The notes under the pieces: model-generated
What the model saw: the letters and a program-made list of their open reading frames with translations, nothing else
What the model was told of the DNA's origin: nothing
Databases searched by the model: none
Assembly: GCA_019636175.1 (NCBI GenBank)
Contig: JAHBYC010000012.1
Span: forward strand, 17,115-81,114
DNA from: Caulobacter sp.
Lineage (GTDB): Bacteria > Pseudomonadota > Alphaproteobacteria > Caulobacterales > Caulobacteraceae
Direction of reading: 5' to 3'
DNA length: 64,000 nt
Translations under genes and position numbers: made by a program
Part shown: positions 53,437 through 60,102 of the stretch, one piece after another
Layout: the number at the start of each line of letters is the position of its first letter
How positions within the stretch are numbered: position 1 is the stretch's first letter

Positions 53437-53899
53437 ATGATGGACGAGAATGCTCTTGAGGCGATGAACGAGCACATTGGCGCGCACCACCGGTTACTGA
53501 TTTTCTGTCTGTCCCAACTGCGGCAGTTGTCGCCTGTTGGGTACGAGCGATTGCTCGCCGACCTTCAGGATCGCCGGGACAGTCATCCTCGAGACAAGTC
53601 TCCCCGCCCGATGGAGCTGGAGGTCCATATGATGGAGCTGGCGATGACCATGTCGGATCTCCCGGAATGGGGTGGCGACGGATCCAATCGATAAGCGTTC
53701 CCCGCCGCCCCTCCGCCACCCAGCGCGCATGGCGCCGGGCCGAAAAGGGCGCCCGCATCCGGGCCGCGCACAGGTTGGCGATCAGGTAATCGGACGCGCT
53801 CAACCCGGCGGGGGGCCGCAGCGGGTCGAAAGCCGCCAGATCGTCGGTCGAGGAAGCGTCGGCGACGGCCGCCTCGCTGGCCTTCAAACGGCGGGTCAT
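53339..53899 (-). CDS. early protein with conserved 'HPIPGD' region and read-through tail
   Basis: The 186-residue protein (MTRRLKASEAAVADASSTDD) has a middle part, 'FSARRHARWVAEGRRGTLIDWIRRHPIPGDPTW', that is clearly related to the 54672-54974 product. After ~residue 85 the sequence looks like a frame kept open rather than a conserved domain, because a plus-strand gene (53437-53694) lies on the opposite strand. It ends in 'NNREPHPGESAQNARPAGVD' plus GGSAS, the same tail as its upstream neighbour. Start and stop overlap neighbouring genes by 4 bp each. Confidence 0.55.
   Translation of the reverse strand: MTRRLKASEAAVADASSTDDLAAFDPLRPPAGLSASDYLIANLCAARMRAPFSARRHARWVAEGRRGTLIDWIRRHPIPGDPTWSSPAPSYGPPAPSGGETCLEDDCPGDPEGRRAIARTQQATTAAVGTDRKSVTGGARQCARSSPQEHSRPSSSPVCLDNNREPHPGESAQNARPAGVDGGSAS
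53437..53694 (+). CDS. 85-residue helical protein on the plus strand within the minus early operon
   Basis: Begins MMDENALEAMNEHIGAHHRL after a strong AGGAG. It is predicted helical ('LLIFCLSQLRQLSPVGYERLLADLQDRR') with an acidic, Met-rich end ('MELEVHMMELAMTMSDLPEW'). Codon use is less GC-rich than in neighbours. It lies antisense to the 3' half of 53339-53899. The leader has a hairpin over its ribosome-binding site and is repeated before the gene at 53998. The function is unknown; an independently expressed lysogenic or regulatory gene is likely. Confidence 0.6.
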   Translation: MMDENALEAMNEHIGAHHRLLIFCLSQLRQLSPVGYERLLADLQDRRDSHPRDKSPRPMELEVHMMELAMTMSDLPEWGGDGSNR

Positions 53900-53997
53900 G
53901 ACGCAGCCCCCCCGTCCACCCCGGCGGGCCGGGCGTTTTGCTCCGACTCGCCGGGGTGTGGTTCCCTGTTGTTGTGCGAACCAACAGGAGAACTGAG
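53860..53997. repeat. leader repeat copy 2 with ribosome-binding-site hairpin
   Basis: Second copy of the leader at 53303-53436. The hairpin stem is CCTGTTG (53965) with CAACAGG (53982), one base pair longer than in copy 1; loop sequences differ. Confidence 0.7.
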
Positions 53998-54675
53998 ATG
54001 GATGATCGCGCCGCCTCTCGTCTGACGGACGAGATCATTGCCCTTACCCGCGAGGTCCAGGTCTACCGCCGCCTGATCCTCGCCCTCACCTACGAGGCGG
54101 CTGTCGCCGGCGACGATCCCCTGGCGCGCCTGGAGCGGATCCGTCGCCACGCTATCGATCCGCTCCTCGATGAAGAAAAGCCGCTGGATCCGACGCAGCA
54201 GGACCTTGAGCGCATGCTTGGCCAGGTCGAAAGCCGACTGCCGCCGCCAGCGAAATTTCCCCAAATCTAGGGCGTGCATCTTCGCGCGCTCGACGGCCAG
54301 AGCGTCCAGACGGGATTCCCAGTCGTCGCCGGCTTCCCGGTCGAGCAGATTGAGATTCGCCGCCCAGTCCGGCGACGCGGCGCCCATGTCGCCGGCCAGC
54401 AGCACCAACAACACCCGGTCAATGCCCTCGACATCGAGACAGCCGGTCTGGGCCATCCTGACCAGCGCCGCCCCCTCGTCGCTCAGCGCCAAGGACAGGT
54501 TGACGACCGAAGACTGGGCGGCATCCGGCTCCGGCGTGATCGTGAACAGCCGGACAGACCGGTAGCCGGAGTGCAGCGCAGCCTTAAGAGCCTCAAGTTT
54601 GGCTGAAAACGTCCACAGGCGCTGAAGGGCCGGGGCCAGGTCATCGGTCGAGGGGGCGTTGATCTCGCCGCTCAT
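53896..54675 (-). CDS. 259-residue early protein with read-through C-terminal part
   Basis: The protein (MSGEINAPSTDDLAPALQRL) starts with a soluble domain of ~135 residues: 'WTFSAKLEALKAALHSGYRSVRLFTITPEPDAAQSSVVNLSLALSDEGAALVRMAQTGCLDVEGIDRVLLVLLAGDMGAASPDWAANL'. After 'ERAKMHALDLGKFRW' the sequence is antisense to the plus gene at 53998-54270 and looks unconserved. It ends in the same tail as the product of 53339-53899. 4-bp overlaps join it to both neighbours. No family is recognised. Confidence 0.55.
   Translation of the reverse strand: MSGEINAPSTDDLAPALQRLWTFSAKLEALKAALHSGYRSVRLFTITPEPDAAQSSVVNLSLALSDEGAALVRMAQTGCLDVEGIDRVLLVLLAGDMGAASPDWAANLNLLDREAGDDWESRLDALAVERAKMHALDLGKFRWRRQSAFDLAKHALKVLLRRIQRLFFIEERIDSVATDPLQARQGIVAGDSRLVGEGEDQAAVDLDLAGKGNDLVRQTRGGAIIHLSSPVGSHNNREPHPGESEQNARPAGVDGGAAS
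53998..54270 (+). CDS. 90-residue helical protein on the plus strand, second cassette
   Basis: Begins MDDRAASRLTDEIIALTREV after AACAGGAG. It is helical ('YRRLILALTYEAAVAGDDPLARLERIRRHAIDPLLDEEKPLDPTQQDLERMLGQVESRL') and of about the same size and layout as the 53437 product, though similarity is too weak to call paralogy. It is antisense to the 3' part of 53896-54675. Its leader repeats that of 53437, so the two genes are probably controlled alike. Confidence 0.6.
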   Translation: MDDRAASRLTDEIIALTREVQVYRRLILALTYEAAVAGDDPLARLERIRRHAIDPLLDEEKPLDPTQQDLERMLGQVESRLPPPAKFPQI

Positions 54676-54974
54676 GGCCGCACCTCCGCCGGGGGCGGGG
54701 CTGGACTGATCCCCAGGGCCGCCAGCCGGGCCGCGCCGACGGCGGACAGCATCGCCGTCCAGTCCACCGGCGGATTGAGCCTCGGCGTCTGCGCCGGGGT
54801 CCAGCCGGCGTCGCCCGGAATCGGGTGGGCGCGCCGCCATTCGGTCAGGGACACCGGCTGGCCGGCGTCCATCCAGGCCCGATGCCGGGCCCGGGCGATC
54901 CTGGCCAGTCCCCGGCCAATGGCCTGCCTCAGCCAGACCGGCGCCAACGCGTCCTCAACGGGGGTCGTGTTCAT
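54672..54974 (-). CDS. 100-residue early protein with 'HPIPGD' motif
   Basis: The protein (MNTTPVEDALAPVWLRQAIG) contains 'LARIARARHRAWMDAGQPVSLTEWRRAHPIPGDAGWTP', related to a segment of the 53339-53899 product, so this appears to be a small repeated phage domain. The C-terminus is 'VDWTAMLSAVGAARLAALGISP'. It heads the chain of overlapping early genes and is divergent from the nuclease gene at 55002 with only 27 bp between starts. Confidence 0.6.
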   Translation of the reverse strand: MNTTPVEDALAPVWLRQAIGRGLARIARARHRAWMDAGQPVSLTEWRRAHPIPGDAGWTPAQTPRLNPPVDWTAMLSAVGAARLAALGISPAPPPAEVRP

Positions 54975-55001
54975 TGGCCGCTCCTGCGATACCCTGGGGC
55001 C

Positions 55002-55451
55002 ATGCGCATCGCCCTGCCCCTCGCCTGCGCCGCCGGCGTCATCGCCGCGGTCGCCATCGCCGCCCCGGCCCGGGCCGATCCCTGCAAGGCGATCAGCGAC
55101 AGCGGTCGCCTGCCGCCCGGCTGGACCCCGCGACAGGCCTTCTCCGGGACCGTCCGGTATGTCGGCGACGGCGACAGCCTTTGCGTTCGCCTGGCGCCCG
55201 CCGATCCGCCGGCCCTCTGGGTCGAGGTCCGCCTGGGCGACTTCAATGCGCCGGAGCTGCACGACCCGGGCGGCGCCGCCGCCCGCGACGCCTTGGTCCG
55301 CGTCGCCATGGGACGCCGCGTCGATTGCCTGGGCGACCATGTCAGCTTCGACCGCCTGGTCGCCACCTGCCGGCTGGCGTCAGGCAAGGCGGCCGGCGTC
55401 GGCCTGGGCGATCTGATGCGCGCCGAGGGGATCGTCGAGGGCGGGCGCTGA
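55002..55451 (+). CDS. exported thermonuclease-like protein (SNase fold)
   Basis: The 149-residue protein has a signal peptide (MRIALPLACAAGVIAAVAIA then APARA/DPC). An SNase-like core follows: 'FSGTVRYVGDGDSLCVRLAPADPPALWVEVRLGDFNAPELHDPGGAAARDALVRVAMGRRVDC', with the D-G-D-S metal site and 'R-L-x-x-F-x-A-P-E' segment. The usual active-site Arg/Glu pair is only partly recognisable. It would act in the periplasm on nucleic acid. It is on the plus strand, against the early operon, which suggests separate expression from the lysogen. Confidence 0.7.
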   Translation: MRIALPLACAAGVIAAVAIAAPARADPCKAISDSGRLPPGWTPRQAFSGTVRYVGDGDSLCVRLAPADPPALWVEVRLGDFNAPELHDPGGAAARDALVRVAMGRRVDCLGDHVSFDRLVATCRLASGKAAGVGLGDLMRAEGIVEGGR

Positions 55452-55455
55452 TCCG

Positions 55456-55773
55456 TCATGCCCCGGCCCTCGTCTCGGCCTCGGCGGGGGCGGGGTCCGG
55501 CCAATCCTTGGCCGACACCTCTCTACCGGTCAGATCCTCGATCAGGGCGATGATCTCCGGCGAGGGCTTCACATACTTGAGGTCCGACGCCGGCAGCAGA
55601 AACCGGCCCAGCCAGGTGTTGCTGACGCCGATCAGGTTCGCCCCTTGCCGCTGGCTCAATCGCCGCTCCCATAGCCAGCGATCGAAGGGGTGACGCGCCG
55701 CCGGAGCGGGCGGGGCTGAGACCGCCCCGGAGGGCGGGGGCGAGGCGGCCAGAGGCGACGAATCAGAGCGCAT
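55456..55773 (-). CDS. Cro-like helix-turn-helix regulator
   Basis: The 105-residue protein (MRSDSSPLAASPPPSGAVSA) has a Pro/Ala-rich start and a helix-turn-helix: 'HPFDRWLWERRLSQRQGANLIGVSNTWLGRFLLP'. It is divergent from the CI-like repressor with the operator element 55789-55812 between them, as cro is to cI. It is the first gene of the leftward early transcription unit. The C-terminal 'PSPEIIALIEDLTGREVSAKDWPDP' helps define the domain end. Confidence 0.75.
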   Translation of the reverse strand: MRSDSSPLAASPPPSGAVSAPPAPAARHPFDRWLWERRLSQRQGANLIGVSNTWLGRFLLPASDLKYVKPSPEIIALIEDLTGREVSAKDWPDPAPAEAETRAGA

Positions 55774-55788
55774 GGCGCCGAGACTGAA

Positions 55789-55812
55789 ACTATTTTGTTG
55801 CTGTTGACAACT
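55789..55812. promoter_or_regulatory. right operator-like element (between cro-like and CI genes)
   Basis: A 24-bp element containing the near-palindrome GTTGACAAC (plus strand). Its reverse complement matches 57196-57219 at 22 of 24 positions. The shared core reads AGTTG(T/A)CAACAG(C/A)AACAA then AATAGT. Confidence 0.65.
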
Positions 55813-55883
55813 CTTCCAGTTTCTATGCGGTCGAAATGTTGCAGTCGCTCGCGCCGACCAGACCCTACCTTCAAAATTGGCGC

Positions 55884-56657
55884 ATGTCTGACATGCCCGA
55901 GGACGAAGCCGAGCAACTGCTTTGGGGCAAGGCCGTCGCCTCCCTCCGCAGCAGCCTTGACCTGACCCAACCCCAGCTGGCCGACCGGCTTGACTGGACG
56001 GTTCAGAACCTCGGCCTTTATGAGCGCGGCAAGCGTCAGGGCATCCTGCGCCGCGCCATCCGCAAGAAGATCACCGACGCCATGGGCGTCTCTCCCGAGG
56101 AACTGGATCTCGCCCGGGCCAATCTCCCCGGCGGGAGCCCGGCACGCCAGCCTGCCACCGAGTTAGCGTCCGGAGGCCGGACCTTTCTGCACCCGGCCCC
56201 CTCGGGCCAGCTGCTGCCGATCCGCGACCGGGCCCAGGCTGGCGCCTGGCTGGCGGCCGATGACTTCATCCAGGATTATCCGCGCCGCTATCCCGCGGCC
56301 AAGGATCCCCGCTATCTGCACGCCGACCAGTGGCTGACAGAGGTGGTCGGCGACAGTGTCGACCAGCTGCGGATATTCAACGGCGACTTTGTCCATTGCG
56401 TCGAGATGGCCGGCATTGGCCGGCCGGTCGCGACCGGTGACATCGTCGAGGTAGAACGCTTTCGCGCCGGCGGACATGAACGCGAACTGACTTTGAAGCA
56501 GGCAGAGGTGACCGGCGGCGGTATCATCCTTTGGCCGCGCAGCTCAAACCGCAGATGGACTGAGCCCCTTGAACTGCGGCATGGCCTTGCAGAGAACGAG
56601 GAGGCCGAGATCCGGGTTCGCGGCCTGGTGCTGCACGTCATTCGCCAGCTTTCATGA
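55884..56657 (+). CDS. CI-like repressor, XRE helix-turn-helix plus S24 peptidase
   Basis: From ATG 55884 the protein has 257 residues (MSDMPEDEAEQLLWGKAVAS). The XRE domain is 'SLRSSLDLTQPQLADRLDWTVQNLGLYERGKRQGILRRAIRKKITDAMGV'. The S24 domain keeps the Ser of 'VVGDSVDQL' (S158) and Lys of 'ELTLKQAEV' (K205). An Ala-Gly pair in 'RDRAQAGAW' could be the cleavage site, implying RecA-dependent self-cleavage and SOS induction. The first 16 residues of the open frame are outside the family and excluded. It is flanked by the two operator copies. Confidence 0.85.
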   Translation: MSDMPEDEAEQLLWGKAVASLRSSLDLTQPQLADRLDWTVQNLGLYERGKRQGILRRAIRKKITDAMGVSPEELDLARANLPGGSPARQPATELASGGRTFLHPAPSGQLLPIRDRAQAGAWLAADDFIQDYPRRYPAAKDPRYLHADQWLTEVVGDSVDQLRIFNGDFVHCVEMAGIGRPVATGDIVEVERFRAGGHERELTLKQAEVTGGGIILWPRSSNRRWTEPLELRHGLAENEEAEIRVRGLVLHVIRQLS

Positions 56658-57059
56658 ACCGGGAGGCGCCCAGACCGGGTCGCCGTTGACCGACACCCGG
56701 CGCAAGGACAGGCAGAAGCGTTCCAGCGGATCGCCGCACATGACCTTGACGGTCACCAGCACGCGAGACCCGCGCCCCAGGTCGCCGTCGCAAATAATTT
56801 CCGGGTTGGCGCCTTGCCATGCGAAATCCAGGACGTCACCGGACTCCATCGCCCCGCGAATAGGTGCGGCCCGTGAGGCTATGTTAAAGGCCATCGGGCA
56901 AAAGTCAGCGTAGTCATTGAGCGCCGCCGTGCCATCAATCACGGCTTTTCGCTTCACCTCGGCATTGAACGTCGCGACGGCGACGACGCCAAATGCGACG
57001 AGAGCTACGGCAGCCAGAACGCCGAAGCACCCAAAGAACCCCTTCCCGAAACCATCCAT
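56652..57059 (-). CDS. immunity-region single-TM protein
   Basis: The 135-residue protein starts MDGFGKGFFGCFGVLAAVAL with one membrane span (residues ~6-30) and a ~100-residue periplasmic-type domain containing Cys residues ('NDYADFCPMAFNIASRAAPIRGAM', 'NPEIICDGDLGRGSRVLVTVKVMCGDPLERFCLSLRRV'). It lies between the repressor (overlapping its 3' end by 6 bp, convergent) and the left operator, so it is likely expressed in the lysogen. Superinfection exclusion is a reasonable guess; no family is recognised. Confidence 0.55.
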   Translation of the reverse strand: MDGFGKGFFGCFGVLAAVALVAFGVVAVATFNAEVKRKAVIDGTAALNDYADFCPMAFNIASRAAPIRGAMESGDVLDFAWQGANPEIICDGDLGRGSRVLVTVKVMCGDPLERFCLSLRRVSVNGDPVWAPPGS

Positions 57060-57325
57060 CCCCGGTCCCTCGCCGCCCCACGCCGAATCAACCCGGCCAC
57101 GAGCACCCATCCTATCGCAATGCAGGGTCGGCAGGCAGACGCACGAGCGAACCGCGGATGCACAGATAAGACGCAACCCTTTTTCGTTTCGTCCTAGTTG
57201 ACAACAGAAACAAAATAGTTGCTGTCTGTGCCACCCCGCGCCGGCCGGGGGCGGATGGGCCGCCCTTCAGGAGCCAGCGCTGAGAACAACGGTCCCGCAG
57301 GACCGGCGCGGGGGCGGGATCCGCA
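57060..57325. other. gap holding the left operator
   Basis: The 266 bp between the single-TM gene and 57326 contain the second operator-like copy (57196-57219) and no credible coding frame. The leftward (minus) and rightward promoters of the flanking genes should both be here. Confidence 0.5.
57196..57219. promoter_or_regulatory. left operator-like element
   Basis: Inverted second copy of the 55789-55812 element, 22 of 24 positions identical. It contains TTGACA (57198) that could serve as a -35 for the rightward genes. Confidence 0.65.
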
Positions 57326-57796
57326 ATGGCCGACGCTGTCGCCTTTCACTGTTCAGCACCTCTGCGGGTCTGGCTGCGCTTTGCCTTCGCCGCCGATCCC
57401 GCCGGCGTTTTGCGGGTCGCGGAGCTGGAGGCCGATTTTCGGGACTGGCTATCGAGGACCGAACCGACCTGCGACCTGGCGGGCGCTGATTTCGCGGCGG
57501 CTCTGATCGCCAACGGCGCGGCCGCCGCTGGGACTGACGGCGAGGGCTTCGCCCTGGTGTCCGGCATTCGCCGCCGCTGCGCCGTCTATCTGTTTACCGC
57601 TGGGCGCCAGCCGGATGCCGCAACCCTTGATCGACTGATTGAGGATCAGCGTCACTTCGCCGCCTGGAGGGCGAGCCCACTGTGCGTGCGCCTCGAACCC
57701 AATCCCTTTGACGTCAGGCTGACCCGGGAGGCCGCGCCGCGTCCAGAGCCTGTCCGGCAACCCGCGCCAACTGGACAAGGGAGGGCCAGTCGATGA
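57326..57796 (+). CDS. first rightward early gene, 156-residue hypothetical protein
   Basis: The protein (MADAVAFHCSAPLRVWLRFA) is an alpha/beta protein ('VAELEADFRDWLSRTEPTCDLAGADFAAALIANGAAAAG', 'AVYLFTAGRQPDAATLDRLIEDQRHFAAWRASPLCVRLEPNPFDVRL') with a Pro/Arg-rich tail. No domain is recognised. It is the first gene after the left operator, the lambda N position, but shows no arginine-rich N-terminal motif. Its end overlaps the minus-strand gene 57714-58094 by 83 bp. Confidence 0.55.
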   Translation: MADAVAFHCSAPLRVWLRFAFAADPAGVLRVAELEADFRDWLSRTEPTCDLAGADFAAALIANGAAAAGTDGEGFALVSGIRRRCAVYLFTAGRQPDAATLDRLIEDQRHFAAWRASPLCVRLEPNPFDVRLTREAAPRPEPVRQPAPTGQGRASR

Positions 57797-58094
57797 GCAG
57801 CGTCACCGCCTCCTGCTTGCCCCCGCTGCTGACATTCAAGGTCAGTCGCCCCGGAATTTGCCCATCCGGCGCGCGGATCGACATCGACGCGACCTCACCG
57901 CCGAGCCTGAGATCGGGCCGACCCTCGACCGTCGCCACAAGCGCGCGGGCCGTCTCTAGCGCCCCCGGGTCGTCAACAACGATTTCGACGGGGTCCTCAG
58001 GCTCCCCACCGCTGATGGACACCCAGCCCGGCGCGGCGCGCCCGACCCGCGCCGCGGCCGCCATTCGAACCCGCCGACCGTCGCCCTTGCTCAT
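57714..58094 (-). CDS. 126-residue hypothetical protein on the minus strand
   Basis: The protein (MSKGDGRRVRMAAAARVGRA) has a regular beta/alpha pattern ('DPVEIVVDDPGALETARALVATVEGRPDLRLGGEVASMSIRAPDG', 'GRLTLNVSSGGKQEAVTLLIDWPSLVQLARVAGQAL'). It looks like a real protein, while the plus frame across the same DNA is Ser/Arg/Pro-rich and not convincing. Function unknown. Confidence 0.55.
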   Translation of the reverse strand: MSKGDGRRVRMAAAARVGRAAPGWVSISGGEPEDPVEIVVDDPGALETARALVATVEGRPDLRLGGEVASMSIRAPDGQIPGRLTLNVSSGGKQEAVTLLIDWPSLVQLARVAGQALDAARPPGSA

Positions 58095-58176
58095 GGCCTC
58101 CCCCTCTTCAGGCCCGGGGACGCTGGATCACGGACCGGGCGGTCTGGCGAGTTCCCACGAGCGAAAGACCAAATCA

Positions 58177-58416
58177 ATGTCCCCCAAGGAAATGCTCAGC
58201 ATGTCGGTCCCTCCCCAGGGCCGCGCGACGCCATCGTCTACCGGCCTGACCTGTTGGAAGGCGACATTCACAACCCTGACGGTTGGTCCGGTCAAGGACG
58301 GCCTTCGCCGCCTGACGGTCGCCACGGACGGCGAAATCATCGCCGGGATGGAGTTGGACGCCGAAGCCGCCGCCGCCTTGGCCGCGCTTCTGACCGGCGA
58401 GGCCGCCGATGTCTGA
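58177..58416 (+). CDS. 79-residue hypothetical early protein
   Basis: Begins MSPKEMLSMSVPPQGRATPS, with a compact region ending 'VKDGLRRLTVATDGEIIAGMELDAEAAAALAALLTGEAADV'. It overlaps the next gene by 8 bp. The frame upstream of this ATG is antisense to 57714-58094 and is not included. Confidence 0.5.
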   Translation: MSPKEMLSMSVPPQGRATPSSTGLTCWKATFTTLTVGPVKDGLRRLTVATDGEIIAGMELDAEAAAALAALLTGEAADV

Positions 58417-58756
58417 CGCCGTCCCCACCCCCGCCGACATCCAGGCTGACGCCGTCAGCGAACGGCTCGCCAATGTGTTGCTCGGCATCGAGCGGGCCCT
58501 GGCCCACACCTTCCGCCTGGTGCCGCTGGCCGTTGACGGCCGCCCGGTTGTCGGCGTGCATCTCGACGGCGCCCGTCATCTGCTGAGCCCCGACGATATC
58601 CGCCTGCTGGTCCGCTGCCTGGAATGGGACGGCGGCGGCAAGGCGACCCGGCTGCTCTCCAGCCTGTTCCTCAGCGCCGCCTGCGACGCCGAGGCTCTCG
58701 CCTGTCCGACAGCCTCGGCCCGCCGGGCGGCCCTGCTCCAGGCGGGCGCGGCATGA
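58409..58756 (+). CDS. 115-residue hypothetical early protein
   Basis: The protein (MSDAVPTPADIQADAVSERL) is helical with a central beta segment ('VSERLANVLLGIERALAHTFRLVPLAVDGRPVVGVHLDGARHLLSPDDIRLLVRCLEWD'). No family is recognised. Overlap with the preceding gene suggests co-translation. Confidence 0.55.
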   Translation: MSDAVPTPADIQADAVSERLANVLLGIERALAHTFRLVPLAVDGRPVVGVHLDGARHLLSPDDIRLLVRCLEWDGGGKATRLLSSLFLSAACDAEALACPTASARRAALLQAGAA

Positions 58757-58788
58757 ACAGCCGGTTCGATCTTGTCCGGCGTCCGACG

Positions 58789-59079
58789 CTAACGCTTGCC
58801 GACGCCAAGCGAGTCCGCCAGTCGGGCGTTCTCGACCACCCGGTCCATCAGTTTGCGGACGTGGTCGCGCATCAGGTCGCGAAAGGCGACGGGCATTCCG
58901 CCGGCGTCGACCACCGTGCCCTGGATGCCGGACGCCAGATCGAGCGCGACCTCTTCATTCGTTCGACCGTCGGCGGCGGCCTTCTCGAAGGCGTGGAAGG
59001 ACCAGAGGGTCGTGACCATGTGTTCGAGCGCGTAAATCCGCGCCAGGTCGTTGATCTCGGGTGGAAGGGGCTTGCTCAT
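58789..59079 (-). CDS. 96-residue helical protein on the minus strand
   Basis: The protein (MSKPLPPEINDLARIYALEH) is convincingly protein-like and helical ('MVTTLWSFHAFEKAAADGRTNEEVALDLASGIQGTVVDAGG', 'LMRDHVRKLMDRVVENARLADSLG'). It stands alone on the minus strand among rightward genes, converging with 58409-58756. No family is recognised. Confidence 0.55.
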   Translation of the reverse strand: MSKPLPPEINDLARIYALEHMVTTLWSFHAFEKAAADGRTNEEVALDLASGIQGTVVDAGGMPVAFRDLMRDHVRKLMDRVVENARLADSLGVGKR

Positions 59080-59135
59080 GCCCGCAGCCTCGCACTGCTG
59101 GTCGCCCTCGCGCAATCCCGCCGGGAGACAGCGGC

Positions 59136-59633
59136 GTGAGCCTCCGCCCCGACATCGGCGTCGCCGACGCCGACGACTCCCCCTTTGAACCCTCGCCGGG
59201 GCGCCTTCCTTCCAGCAACAGGTCAGGATCAGCACCCGCCCCGGCGTCGGTCCCGGCGGCGACGGGCCCCCACCCCGCCGCCGCCGGGCTCCCCGATGCG
59301 TCACGCCGGGCGACGGCCCGCCCCGTCCTGCTGCGCTTCCGGCCCGGCGTCTGCCGCCTGGCCAGCGAGGACATGACCGACCCCACCGTCGCCGATGTCG
59401 TCCGCGCCCTCTGCCGGGCGCTGCGGGTTGCGCCGGGCGAGCTGGCCTTCGCCGCCCTCACCGGGGCAGAGGCCGCCCATGACGGCGCCTGGGTGGTCCG
59501 CGAGACCTTCGAGGCCGGCGCGCCCGTCGTCACCCGCCTCTGCCGCGTCGACGGCATGACCGGCCCCTGGCTGGAGATCGGCCGCGCCCGGCTCGTCTAC
59601 GCCGGCTGGCGGCCCCCGCCCCCTTTCCACTGA
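59136..59633 (+). CDS. 165-residue hypothetical early protein
   Basis: Begins at a GTG preceded by GGGAG (MSLRPDIGVADADDSPFEPS). The first ~65 residues are disordered Pro/Ala/Ser. The ordered part starts near 'RPVLLRFRPGVCRLASEDM' and continues 'ADVVRALCRALRVAPGELAFAALTGAEAAHDGAWVVRETFEAGAPVVTRLCRVDG'. An ATG at 59374 could give a shorter form. No family is recognised. Confidence 0.5.
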   Translation: MSLRPDIGVADADDSPFEPSPGRLPSSNRSGSAPAPASVPAATGPHPAAAGLPDASRRATARPVLLRFRPGVCRLASEDMTDPTVADVVRALCRALRVAPGELAFAALTGAEAAHDGAWVVRETFEAGAPVVTRLCRVDGMTGPWLEIGRARLVYAGWRPPPPFH

Positions 59634-59662
59634 CCCCCGGTTTCAACAGGAGCGCACCCGCC

Positions 59663-59918
59663 ATGAAGGGTTACCCGGACGGCTATCCAGACCCCGCCAA
59701 CCGCTATCAGGTCGCCACCGCCGAGCGCCACGCCCGGCGCCGTCGAGGCAGGCCGCCGACCGAACGGGACCTGGTCCGCATCGAGGCGGCCCGCGTCGCC
59801 CGTTCCGGCTTCGACGCCGAGCGGGCCGGCGACTGGCGCGAGGCCGACCTCAAGCGCCGTCGCCGGCCTGGTCCTGACGCCGGAAGAACAGGCCCTGCTC
59901 GCCAACGGGGGGCGCTGA
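59663..59918 (+). pseudogene. small basic early gene with probable frameshift
   Basis: Starts MKGYPDGYPDPANRYQVATA and continues as a basic, helical protein ('RRRRGRPPTERDLVRIEAARVARSGFDAERAGDWREADLKRR'). In the starting frame the rest turns into a low-quality sequence and runs straight into the next gene. Shifting by one base near 59845-59865 gives 'LVLTPEEQALLANGGR' and a TGA at 59916. That TGA has the same TGATCATG junction as the next gene pair (60098). A one-base insertion, natural or a sequencing error, explains this. Confidence 0.55.
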
Positions 59919-59920
59919 TC

Positions 59921-60100
59921 ATGGACCCCGCCATCCTCTTTGTCGCCGTCCCCCTCGCCCTGGGCGTCTGGTGGTTCGCCGGCGTGACCGCCGGCGAATG
60001 GGCCCAGTCCTCGACGCTGGCCCGCTCCGTCTCCCTCGGCCTGACCCTCATCGCCGCCGCCGCGCTGCTGATGCTGCTCGCCGGCAGCTGGAGCCACTGA
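59921..60100 (+). CDS. 59-residue two-TM protein
   Basis: The protein (MDPAILFVAVPLALGVWWFA) has two membrane segments (residues ~3-22 and ~38-56) separated by a short loop. It starts after a TGATCATG junction and stops on another one before the ParB-family gene, so it is coupled to both neighbours. Function unknown. Confidence 0.55.
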   Translation: MDPAILFVAVPLALGVWWFAGVTAGEWAQSSTLARSVSLGLTLIAAAALLMLLAGSWSH

Positions 60101-60102
60101 TC

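Noticed and set aside
53303-53997. Possible insertion sequence at the duplicated leader
   Set aside because: No transposase, no terminal inverted repeats bounding a unit and no target-site duplication could be recognised; it is reported as a duplicated cassette instead.
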